A DNA stretch of 64,000 bases from Streptomyces sp. BHT-5-2. Its GTDB lineage: Bacteria; Actinomycetota; Actinomycetes; Streptomycetales; Streptomycetaceae. This document shows, piece after piece, positions 1-8,900 of this stretch. Location of the stretch: the NCBI RefSeq assembly GCF_019774615.1, contig NZ_CP081496.1:3410001-3474000 (forward strand). The letters are read 5' to 3'. Positions within the stretch are counted from its first letter, which is position 1, and each line of letters begins with the position of its first letter. The position numbers and the translations under genes are program-made. The notes beneath the pieces were generated by a model. That model saw only the letters and a list, made by a program, of their open reading frames with translations. It made no database searches and was not told where the DNA came from.

Positions 1-1119
1 GCCGTGGATCGCGCCGACCTGGTAGCCGCCGAAAAGGTCTTTCAAGTAGGCGGGGACGGTGGCGAATCCACCGCCGTAGAAGGACAGGATCACCATGGCG
101 GCTCCGATGAACAGCGTCACGCTGCTGTTCTTGCCGAGCAGCAGCGTCAGGTACAGCAGAGCGCCGATGCCCAGGTACAGCCGATAGACGTTCTTGCGGC
201 CGATCACGTCGGAGACCGACGACCACAGGATCCGGCCGGTCATGTTGGCCAGGGACAACAGCGCGACGAAGCCGGCGGCGGCTGTCACGCTGACCGGGCT
301 CGGCGTGCCCCGGAAGAAGTCCTGGATCATCGGCGCGGCCTTCTGAAGGATTCCGATCCCGGCAGTGACGTTCATGCACAGCACGACCCACAGCAACCAG
401 AACTGCGGTGTGCGCACCGCATTCCTCGCGGATACGTTCGCGGTCGTCACGAGCCGCTTCCCGGCGTCCTCGGCGGGCCGCCAGCCGGCCGGCCGCCAAC
501 CCGAGGGCGGCACGCGCACGAGCAGCACGCCAAGCGTCATGAGGGCGGCGTAGGTCACGCCGTGCACGAGGAAGGTCTTCGCGATCCCACCCGTGTCGCT
601 GCCGAAGGCGGAGAGCATCTGCGTCGACCAGGGAGAGGCGATCAGTGCGCCACCGCCGAAGCCCATGATCGCGGTGCCGGTGGCCATGCCCGGCCGGTCG
701 GGGAACCACTTCATCAGGGTGGACACCGGCGAGATGTAGCCGATGCCCAGGCCGATCCCGCCGACGAAGCCGTAGCCGAAGACCACCAGCCAGTAGGAGC
801 GGGTGGCGACGCCGAGTGCGGCGATCAGGAACCCGGTGGAGAAGGCCACCAACGAGACGAGCATGGCCCATCGCGGACCCCTGCTCTCGACGAGGGTGCC
901 GCCGAAGGCCGCGGAGAGCCCCAGTACGAGAATGCCGACCTGGAACGGCAATGCGCTGGCCGCCCCCGAGATATGCAGCGCGTTCTCCAGGGGTAATTTG
1001 AAAACGCTCCAGGCATACACCTGACCTATCGACAGGTGGATCGCCAGCGCAGCCGGGGGCACCAGCCAACGACTCCATCCTGGTCGCGCGACGATGCGGG
1101 AATGCTCAAGGAGTCGCAC
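1..1119 (-). CDS. OFA-family MFS transporter (3' end outside the window)
   Basis: The complement reads as one open frame of 373 codons running off the left edge, so the C-terminus is missing. The predicted start is a GTG at 1119, about 10 nt after a GGGAGG Shine-Dalgarno. The protein begins with a basic stretch and then hydrophobic segments. Diagnostic strings are IHLSIGQVYAWSVFKLPLE near the N-terminus, GYISPVSTLMKWFPDRPGMA in the middle, and GGGFATVPAYLKDLFG with YQVGAIHG at the visible end. These match the oxalate/formate antiporter branch of the major facilitator superfamily, whose members exchange small organic acids across the inner membrane. The substrate here is unknown. It is transcribed divergently from the DUF485/symporter pair at 1591-3617, another probable organic-acid transport unit. 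Confidence 0.85.
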   Translation of the reverse strand, partial: MRLLEHSRIVARPGWSRWLVPPAALAIHLSIGQVYAWSVFKLPLENALHISGAASALPFQVGILVLGLSAAFGGTLVESRGPRWAMLVSLVAFSTGFLIAALGVATRSYWLVVFGYGFVGGIGLGIGYISPVSTLMKWFPDRPGMATGTAIMGFGGGALIASPWSTQMLSAFGSDTGGIAKTFLVHGVTYAALMTLGVLLVRVPPSGWRPAGWRPAEDAGKRLVTTANVSARNAVRTPQFWLLWVVLCMNVTAGIGILQKAAPMIQDFFRGTPSPVSVTAAAGFVALLSLANMTGRILWSSVSDVIGRKNVYRLYLGIGALLYLTLLLGKNSSVTLFIGAAMVILSFYGGGFATVPAYLKDLFGGYQVGAIHG

Positions 1120-1590
1120 CGGTGGTCTACCTCCCGGACCTGGGCAGAAGTAATTGAAAGGCGAATTTCCTGGACGCACGTCAAGCGGTCAAGCGGTGGC
1201 GAGTGTAGGGCAACTGATCGCCCCTGCCAATGGTTTGACCTGTCCGCTGTCGAGTATGGAGACGTTTGCCGGAGGGGAACGCTCCGCGCGTAGAGCGGCA
1301 CTTTCGGGCGATGTCGGACCACCGGTGACGATGGCCCGAGAACTGCTGACGATGGTTCGTCCGAAAGCAGCGTGATTCGCCCAGGCAATGGGTAAACGGG
1401 TCGAACGGCCCGAGCCCCGGAGAGAGGTCGGCGCCCCCTGGTGCGCCACAAGCGGAACGGCTGCTACTGTCCGGTAGTGGGCCAACTCGTCGCCGATCCA
1501 ACGCCTTTGACTGCACAGGGTGGACCGCTACACTCCCTGCCTCAACGGCGGTAGGCGGACCGGTCAACGCGCCGAAACCTGGAGAGAATC
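1120..1590. promoter_or_regulatory. Divergent intergenic region between two carboxylate-transport units
   Basis: This 471-base stretch lies between the leftward MFS gene and the rightward DUF485 gene and must carry both promoters. I see no convincing gene and no strong palindrome. Short frames on both strands lack ribosome sites and recognisable products. Confidence 0.5.
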
Positions 1591-2025
1591 ATGACGAGAG
1601 ACATGCGGCCTCCCGCTCCACCCCCATCGGCGCCGACCACCGGCCACGGATTATCGGCCCCTTTCGCTAAAGCCGGCGACCAGCCCTTGTGCGACCCGGC
1701 GGGCGAGCCCGACTTTGCGGCGATCCAGGCCAGCCCGGAGTTCACCCGGCTTCGCCGACGGCTGCGGCTGTTCGTCTTTCCGATGAGCGCGCTTTTCTTT
1801 TGCTGGTACCTCACCTTCGCCCTGCTGTCCGCCTATGACCATGAATTCATGCGGCGCAAAGCGGTCGGCGAGATCAATGTGGGGACCCTCTTCGGCCTGC
1901 TGCAATTCCTGTCCACGATCATGATCGTCGTGACCTATGCGCGCTTCGCCAAGAAGCGGCTCGACCCCCAGGTCGACCGGATTCGCGAGCAGGTGCGGGC
2001 CGAGGCGGAGGGTGGCAGAAAGTGA
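1591..2025 (+). CDS. DUF485 membrane protein, partner of the downstream symporter
   Basis: This is a 144-residue protein. A Pro-rich cytoplasmic N-terminus of about 60 residues is followed by two transmembrane helices, around residues 60-85 (containing FPMSALFFCWYLTFALL) and 100-125 (containing LLQFLSTIMIVVTYARFAKK). That is the DUF485 (YjcH-like) layout, although the N-terminal extension is longer than in the roughly 100-residue enterobacterial members. DUF485 proteins are typically encoded just upstream of acetate/monocarboxylate symporters, and here the stop codon overlaps the symporter start (GTGA), implying translational coupling. A GGAGAG Shine-Dalgarno precedes the ATG. Its biochemical role is not established; it is presumed to support the symporter. 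Confidence 0.88.
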   Translation: MTRDMRPPAPPPSAPTTGHGLSAPFAKAGDQPLCDPAGEPDFAAIQASPEFTRLRRRLRLFVFPMSALFFCWYLTFALLSAYDHEFMRRKAVGEINVGTLFGLLQFLSTIMIVVTYARFAKKRLDPQVDRIREQVRAEAEGGRK

Positions 2026-3617
2026 TGGTGTCGATCGCGGTCGGCACGACCGGCAGTCCGACGCTCAACGTGACCGTATTCGTCGCCTTCGTCTGCATCA
2101 CCTTGTACGTGGTCTACCGGGCCAGCGGCAGCAGCCCGACCGCCTCCGACTACTACGCGGCAGGCAGCGGTTTCAGCGGGATGCAGAACGGCATCGCACT
2201 GTCCGGCGACTTCCTCTCCGCGGCCTCCTTCCTCGGGATCTCGGGAGCAATCGCCGTCCACGGCTACGACGGGTTCCTCTACTCCGTCGGATGGTTGGTC
2301 GCCTGGCTGGTTGCTCTGCTGCTCATCGGCGAACGGCTGCGTAATACCGGCCGGTTCACCGTGGGCGATGTGATGGCCTTCCGGATGAAACAGCGCCCGG
2401 TACGGGCGGCGGCGGCCAACGCCACCTTGGTCATCACGTTCTTCTACATGCTGGCCCAGATGGCCGGCGCCGGCGGCCTGATCGCCCTGCTGCTCAACGT
2501 GCACAGCAAGGGCGGGCAGGCCCTGGTCATCACGGCCGTCGGCATTGTCATGGTCTTCTACGTCCTGGTCGGCGGCATGAAGGGCACGACCTGGGTGCAG
2601 ATCATCAAGGCCACCCTGCTGCTGCTCTGCGTGGCCTTCATCAGCGTCTTCATCCTCGGCAAGTTCGGCTTCAGCTTGTCCGGACTGCTGGAGCATGCGG
2701 CGCAGAACAGCCCCTTGGGCGAGCGCTTGCTGGAACCAGGCGGCTGGTACGGCCAGAACGCGATGGGCAAGCTCGACTTCGTCTCGCTGGCCCTGTCGCT
2801 GGTCCTCGGCATCTCCAGCCTTCCGCACGTGCTGATGCGCTTCTACACCGTGCCGGACGCCAAGGAGGCACGCAGGTCGGTGGTGTGGTGCTCCTGGTCG
2901 ATGTTCATGTTCTACCTGGGGATCCTCATCGTCGGATACGCCGCCACCGCACTGGTGGGCTCGGACAAGATCTTGGCCGCCCCGGGCGGGGAGAACTCCG
3001 CGGCACCGCTGCTCGCCTTCCGGATCGGCGGCGCGGTGCTGCTCGGCGTGGTTTCCGCGGTGGCCTTCGCCACCATCCTGGCGGTGGTCGCCGGTCTGAC
3101 GCTCGCCGCTTCCGCGTCGTTCGCGCACGACGTCTACGCCAACGTACTCCGGCACGGCAAGGCGGACGCGCGGTCCGAAGTACGGGTCGCCCGCCTGACG
3201 GCGGTAGTGATCGGTTTCCTGGCCATCATCGGCGGCATCGTGGCCAACGGGCAGAACGTCGCCTTCCTGGTATCGCTGGCCCTGGCGCTCGCCGCGTCCG
3301 CGAACCTGTCCACCATGCTCTACTCCCTTTACTGGAAGCGGTTCAACACCACGGGGACGCTGTGGAGCATCTATGGCGGGCTGGTGTCCGGGCTGCTGCT
3401 GATCGCCTTCTCACCCGCGATGTCGGGCACACCCACGTCCATCGTCAAGGGCGTCGACTTCCACTGGTTCCCGCTCACCAACCCGGGCATCGTGTCGATT
3501 CCGCTCTCCTTCCTCTGCGGGTTCCTGGGCACGGTACTCAGCAAGCAACCGGCGGATCCCGACAAGCAGGCGGAGATGGAGGTACGAGCACTGACCGGCA
3601 TCGGCGCCAAGCGCTAG
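2022..3617 (+). CDS. Sodium:solute symporter, acetate/monocarboxylate (ActP/MctC-like)
   Basis: The protein has 531 residues (GTG at 2022; an ATG follows at 2025) and about 13 hydrophobic segments. It is an SSS-family cation symporter: DYYAAGSGFSGMQNGIALSG near residue 45, DFLSAASFLGISGAIA just after, and SSLPHVLMRFYTVPDAKEAR around residue 265 are characteristic of ActP/MctC carriers for acetate, propionate or pyruvate. Length is typical (about 530-550). It overlaps the DUF485 gene by four bases, the usual YjcH-ActP arrangement. Substrate is inferred from the family; acetate versus another short-chain monocarboxylate cannot be decided from sequence. Confidence 0.9.
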   Translation: MMVSIAVGTTGSPTLNVTVFVAFVCITLYVVYRASGSSPTASDYYAAGSGFSGMQNGIALSGDFLSAASFLGISGAIAVHGYDGFLYSVGWLVAWLVALLLIGERLRNTGRFTVGDVMAFRMKQRPVRAAAANATLVITFFYMLAQMAGAGGLIALLLNVHSKGGQALVITAVGIVMVFYVLVGGMKGTTWVQIIKATLLLLCVAFISVFILGKFGFSLSGLLEHAAQNSPLGERLLEPGGWYGQNAMGKLDFVSLALSLVLGISSLPHVLMRFYTVPDAKEARRSVVWCSWSMFMFYLGILIVGYAATALVGSDKILAAPGGENSAAPLLAFRIGGAVLLGVVSAVAFATILAVVAGLTLAASASFAHDVYANVLRHGKADARSEVRVARLTAVVIGFLAIIGGIVANGQNVAFLVSLALALAASANLSTMLYSLYWKRFNTTGTLWSIYGGLVSGLLLIAFSPAMSGTPTSIVKGVDFHWFPLTNPGIVSIPLSFLCGFLGTVLSKQPADPDKQAEMEVRALTGIGAKR

Positions 3618-3669
3618 CCGGCACATCGGGCGATTCCCCACCTGACGGTTCGCGGCCCCGGCTGGCACA

Positions 3670-3922
3670 CGGATCCGTACGTCCTCTCCCCCGCCCCAAG
3701 TCCCTGCTCACCGTGTTCGGCCCAGAGCACGGGCTCGGCGGGGTCTTGGGATACGACGCCGCCGAGACCACGGACGAGACCCCCGAGCGAGTCACCACGG
3801 TCCAGCGGCTCACCTGGGCCTGCCTCCGCACCGAGCTCTACCCCGGGGATTCCGCCTGGCAGCAAGCGTGTGCCGCGCTGACGGTCGGCCCCAGCTCGCT
3901 CGGACGGGTCGAATCCAAGTGA
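3670..3922 (+). pseudogene. C-terminal remnant of a chlorophyllase-like alpha/beta hydrolase
   Basis: The rightward frame ending at 3922 carries protein-like sequence from about 3692 on, starting RPKSLLTVFGPEHGLGG, continuing YDAAETTDETPERVTTVQRL and ending SLGRVESK. I recognise this as the C-terminal tail common to actinobacterial chlorophyllase-type alpha/beta hydrolases. The nucleophile and N-terminal two thirds are absent, and the frame upstream is only antisense/out-of-frame symporter sequence. It is therefore a gene fragment. The family assignment is from memory of the tail motif. The rest of 3618-4022 holds nothing else I can support. Confidence 0.5.
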
Positions 3923-4022
3923 GCCGCATGACGGGGCTGCCCTCGCCCACGCCATCTCCGCGAAGGGCGGACTCCCGGCCTGACCAACCCTGTTCCGCAA
4001 AGGGGGGGCAGGTTTCACGCGG

Positions 4023-5879
4023 ATGCGCGCGTCATTGTGCGGGCTGCTCTCAGGCGGGCATGCTGAGGGCGCTCTGCCGGTTGCCGTGTCGAGGGAGCTG
4101 ACCTTGTTGGACCCGTATGTTCATGCCCGGACGGCCGGCCTCGACGAGGCCGATCTTGCACTGATCAACGACTCTCTGTCGCTCGTCCTGGCGGCAGACG
4201 CACGTGCAGTCGTACGGGACCTGCTGCCCCGGCTCACTGAGGAGGAGCAGGAGTCCGTGGCCGCGCACTGCGACGTGGCCCACGCAGCTGCGCTGGTCTT
4301 TCCGTCCTCGCTCGACAGCCTGATCGCGGGCCTGCGGGCCGACGGCTGCACGGTCGGCGAAGCCGTCCCCAGCGTAGTGGTGCGGGAACGACTGAGCCGA
4401 CGTTACGGTGTGCCGGTCGCCGCGCTGGACGTCGCGACCTTGCACATACAGGTCCCGGCTGCCAGTCAAGAGCCGCGCGAGATCGAACTCTTCGTCCTGG
4501 AGGCGGCGCCGGGGTCGGAGCTGTGCGAGATCGCCGTCAGGGAACGGGTGGAACGCAATGAGTCCCACCTCGCACTGGAGGTGAGGGCACCCGACAGCGT
4601 GGTTCTGGCGGGGTTGCGGGGGCTCCTGGCCGATCACGGCGGGCTGGCTGCCGACGGTGGGGGTTACAACCCCCTGGAGAACTGCACCGTGCTGTACTTC
4701 CTCAGCCCTGCCGCCGACGGCCGGGACGGGCTCTCCGTAACCGGCCCGGTACGCCCCAGGCGTCTGGAGTTACGGGCTCGCGGCGACCACCCGGCGGTCC
4801 TGGCCGCGCACCATGGCGCCGAGCCGGGCGATCCGGCGAAACGTCTGCTGGAGCTGATGACCGGAGCCTGGACGACCCAGGCGATCGCGGCGGCCGCCGA
4901 GCTGGGTCTGGCCGACCAGTTGCCCGGCCCCTCCGTCCGGTCCATGAGCGGGACCGATGACGCGACAGTGGCCGGTTCCGTCGCCGAGCTGGCCGGCCGT
5001 CTCACCGTCGATCCGGCTGCTTTAGTCCGTCTGCTGCGCTACCTCGCGGCCGTGGGGGTAGTCGCTCCTGCCGGAGACTTCTACGGGCTGACGGAGCTTG
5101 GTGCACTGCTCCGGGAGGATTCCCGTCACTCGATGCGCTCGCTGGCGCTGCTGTACGGCGGGCCGTTCTACCAGTCCTTCGGGGAACTGGCCCAGTCCGT
5201 CCGTACCGGAAGGGAGGCGTTCAAGGCGCTCTTCGGGCAGGGGCACTTCGACTATTTCGCCGAACGGCCGGGCCTGGCCGAGCTGTTCGACAACGCGATG
5301 GCGGCCAGCGGAGCGATGTTCGAGCCGATACCCGGGCTCTTCGACTTCTCGGATGCCCGCGTGGTGGTGGATGTCGCCGGAGGAAACGGGCAGTTGCTGG
5401 GCCTGGTCCTCGCTCGCGCCCCTCATCTGCGGGGCGTGCTCCTGGAGCGGGCGCACGTGCTGGAGGCCGCACGCCGGCACCTGGCTGCTATGGGCTGCGC
5501 CGACCGCTGCTCCTTCGTGGCCGGTGACTTCACCTGTGCCGTGCCGGAGGGCGGGGACGTCTACCTCCTGTCACGTGTCCTGCACGACTGGGACGACGAG
5601 CAGTGCCTGACCATCCTGCGCCGCTGCGCCGAGGGCATGCACAAGGAGTCCCAACTACTCTTGGTGGAGCGCCTGTTGCCCGACCTCAATGGGGTTGTGC
5701 CTGGTGATACGCCGTCCCTGGCAGTGGCCTGGGACCTGCACATGATGTGCAACGTGGGCGGCCGGGAGCGGACCGCCGGTCACTATCAACGCCTCTTGGC
5801 GACGGCCGGATTCGAGCTGCTCTCTGTGCGGGACCTGCCGCTGGAGGGCAACCTGTTGCACGCCCGCCGGCGGGGCTGA
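4023..5879 (+). CDS. SAM-dependent O-methyltransferase with an extra N-terminal domain
   Basis: This is a 618-residue protein, much longer than the roughly 340 residues of ordinary enzymes in this family. Residues about 270-615 are a plant/actinomycete O-methyltransferase of the Methyltransf_2 type: a dimerisation/winged-helix region (LMTGAWTTQAIAAAAELGLA), the SAM-binding glycine loop VVVDVAGGNGQLLGLVLARA, and the catalytic region LLSRVLHDWDDEQCLTILRR, where the His is the usual catalytic base. Residues 1-260 form a domain I do not recognise; it has no signal peptide or membrane segment. The start is uncertain: ATG 4023 has no good Shine-Dalgarno, whereas TTG 4105 follows GAGGGAG by a sensible distance. 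The next gene, the polyketide synthase, begins 31 nt downstream, so a role in methylating that product is likely. Confidence 0.82.
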   Translation: MRASLCGLLSGGHAEGALPVAVSRELTLLDPYVHARTAGLDEADLALINDSLSLVLAADARAVVRDLLPRLTEEEQESVAAHCDVAHAAALVFPSSLDSLIAGLRADGCTVGEAVPSVVVRERLSRRYGVPVAALDVATLHIQVPAASQEPREIELFVLEAAPGSELCEIAVRERVERNESHLALEVRAPDSVVLAGLRGLLADHGGLAADGGGYNPLENCTVLYFLSPAADGRDGLSVTGPVRPRRLELRARGDHPAVLAAHHGAEPGDPAKRLLELMTGAWTTQAIAAAAELGLADQLPGPSVRSMSGTDDATVAGSVAELAGRLTVDPAALVRLLRYLAAVGVVAPAGDFYGLTELGALLREDSRHSMRSLALLYGGPFYQSFGELAQSVRTGREAFKALFGQGHFDYFAERPGLAELFDNAMAASGAMFEPIPGLFDFSDARVVVDVAGGNGQLLGLVLARAPHLRGVLLERAHVLEAARRHLAAMGCADRCSFVAGDFTCAVPEGGDVYLLSRVLHDWDDEQCLTILRRCAEGMHKESQLLLVERLLPDLNGVVPGDTPSLAVAWDLHMMCNVGGRERTAGHYQRLLATAGFELLSVRDLPLEGNLLHARRRG

Positions 5880-5910
5880 CCAGCATGACCGGCGGGGAAA
5901 GGGTTCACTC

Positions 5911-8900
5911 ATGGCGGTTACGGTCCACGACTATCTCGTCGCCCCCTCGGACGCCACCGCCGAGGGGTGCGGCCGTACGACACTGGCGGAGGTCTTCGCC
6001 GCGGCCGCCGACGCGCACGGCGACACCCCGGCCGTCGTCGGTTGCGGCGAACCACGGTCCTGGTCGCAGTGGCGCGCCGAGTCCCGGGCCTTTGCCGCGG
6101 GCCTGCAGGACTACGGCATCGGCATGGGCGACGTGGTCGCCGTCCACCTTCCGAACTGCTGGGAATTCCTGGTCGCCCACACTGCGGTGGCCGAGGTGGG
6201 CGCGGTGCTCCTGCCACTCCATCTCGCCTACGGTGAGCGGGACCTGCTGGCGTTGATGCGCCGGGCGGCGGCCCGCGCGCTCGTCCTGCCGGCCGGCTAC
6301 CGGCAGGTGGACGGTGCGGCGCTCGGCCGGCGGCTGCTGGACCGGCTGAACGCCCTCGAACTCGTGCTGGTCGTCGGGGGCGCCCGGCTGACGGTTCCGC
6401 CGGAAGACGAGGAACGGGCGGCGCCGGGCGCCGACATCGTCTCGTACCACGCACTCGTCCATGACCGCCGCCCGGCCTCGCCCCGGCGCGTGGAACTGAC
6501 GGCCGAGACGCCGCTCGCCCTGCTGCCGTCGTCGGGCACCACCTCCAAGCACCCCAAGCTCTGCCTGCACAGCCACGGCACGCTCTTGTCGAACGCCGCG
6601 ACGGTGGCTCTCGACGGCGGTGCGAGCGAGGACGACATCATCGTGAGCGCCAGCCCGTTCACCCATCTCTTCGGCCTGTTGTCCATCCACCTGGCGCTCC
6701 TCACCGGAAGCCGGCAAGGCATGCTTCGGCAGTGGGATGCCGGGGCCTTTCGCGCGCTCGCCGAGCGCACCGAGGCAAGTGTGCTGTTCGCGGTGCCTGC
6801 GCAGCTGCGGGATCTGACGGCGACACTGCGCGGCGCCCCCGTGCCGGACCGGCTGCGCCTGCGCGAGGTGCGCACGGGTGGCGCGGCGGTGCCTGGTCCA
6901 CTCGTGGCGGACGTGCGCCGGCTGGCCGGGGCATCGGTGGTTGTCCAGTGGGGCATGTCGGAGCTGGGTGCGGGCACCGTGACCCGGCCCTGCGACCCGC
7001 CGGAGGTCGCCGTGGGAAGCATCGGCCGCCCGCTCAGCGGCTGCGACGCGCGCGTGGTCGACGACACGGGCGCCCTCTGCCCCGAAGGCGTCACCGGTGA
7101 ACTGCAGTACCGGGGACCGCACATGTTCCTCGGCTACCTCGGGGATCCCGAACGCACCAGGGAGGCTTTCACCGCCGACGGCTGGCTGCGCACCGGGGAC
7201 CTGGCCCGCCGGAACGCGGACGGCACCCTCACCCACAAGGGGCGTGACGCGGAGGTGATCAACGTCGGGGGAATGAAGGTCAGCGCTTCGGACATCGAGA
7301 CCATGCTCGGCGATCTGCCGCAGTTCTCGGCGCTGGCCGTCACCGCCCGCTCCGACGCCCGGCTCGGCCAGTACCCCTGTCTGATCGCCGCCCTGCGCCC
7401 CGGGGCCGTCATCGACCTGGCGGAGGTACGGGCCCATCTTGGCGGGAAGGGCGCCGCCGACTACCAGCAGCCGCTGGAACTGTTCCTGGTCGACGAGGTA
7501 CCGCTCACCCCCACCGGAAAGATCGCCCGCGGCCGCCTGGCCGAGTTGCTCGCCCGCCCTTCGGAGACCGGAAGGCGCAGCCGGGCGGATCGGGTCACTC
7601 CCCCGGGGCTCGAAAGCTTTTATGCAGCCAGGGAGTTGATTCGCCAAGAGGTCGCTCGTGTCCTGCCGGCCGATGCAGCGGGCGAACTTGCGCCGGATGG
7701 CACCTTCCGCGAGTCAGGGGTCGACTCGCTCGCCGCGGTGCGCCTCGCCGTGAGCCTTTCGGAAGCGACCGGACTGGCGTTGCCGACGACCGTCGTCTTC
7801 GACCACCCGACCCCCGGGGAACTGGCCCGCCATCTGACCGAGCTGGTCGCTGGACGTCGGCTGCCGCGGACCGACCGGGAGGAGGCGCATCCCGCACCGG
7901 CACCAGAAAGCCAGGACCCGGTCGTCATCACCGGCATCGGCTGCCGTTTCCCCGGCGACGTCCGCTCCCCCGAGGAACTGTGGCAGCTGCTCGTCGACGG
8001 CCGGGAGACGGCCGCACCCTTTCCGGCCGACCGCGGTTGGGACCTCGACCGACTTCAGCACCCGGATCCCGCCCACCCCGGGCGCTCCAGTACGCATTAC
8101 GGCCACTTCCTCACCGGAGCCGGGGAGTTCGACGCCGGCTTCTTCGGGATATCGCCCCGCGAAGCACTGGCCATGGACCCTCAGCAACGGCTCCTGTTGG
8201 AGACGAGCTGGGAGGCGCTGGAGAGCGCAGGACTCGACCCCACCGCGCTGCGCGGCTCGGACACCGCGGTCTTCATCGGGCTGATGGCGCCGGACTACGC
8301 ACCGCGACTGGTCGAGGCCCCCGAACGTTTCGACGGACTGCTGCTCACCGGCAACGCGGCGAGCGTCGCCTCCGGACGCATCGCATACACCCTCGGCCTG
8401 ACCGGACCCGCACTCACCGTCGACACCGCCTGTTCCTCCTCCCTGGTCGCCGTGCACCTCGCGGTCCAGGCGCTGCGCCGCGGCGAATGCTCCCTGGCCC
8501 TGGCCGGTGGCGCGACCGTGATGGCCACCCCGGCCTCGTTCGTGGACTTCAGCCGCCAGGGAGCCCTTGCGCCGGACGGCCGGTGCAAGCCCTTCTCGGC
8601 CTCGGCCGACGGCGCGGCATGGGCGGAGGGCGCGGGCGTGCTGGTGCTGGAAAAACTCTCCCGTGCCCGGCGGCACGGGCACCCGGTCCTCGCCGTCATC
8701 GCCGGTTCGGCCGTGAACCAGGACGGCGCGAGCAACGGCCTGACCGCGCCCAACGGGCTTGCGCAGCAGCGCGTGATCCGGCAGGCCCTGGCCGACGCAG
8801 GGCTTACGCCGCGTCAGATCGATGCCGTCGAGGCGCACGGCACGGGCACCCCGTTGGGCGACCGGATCGAAGCCGACGCCCTGTATGCCGTGCACGGCGG

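Noticed and set aside
1935..3155. A 406-codon leftward frame across the symporter
   Set aside because: Highly charged shadow sequence with no motif; the rightward frame is an unmistakable SSS carrier.
3614..4018. A 134-codon leftward frame after the symporter
   Set aside because: Shadow of the hydrolase remnant; no ribosome site or family.
5905..7647. A 580-codon leftward frame across the AMP-ligase domain
   Set aside because: Composition is shadow-like (Arg, Gly, His, Gln runs) and the opposite strand encodes a recognisable ligase.
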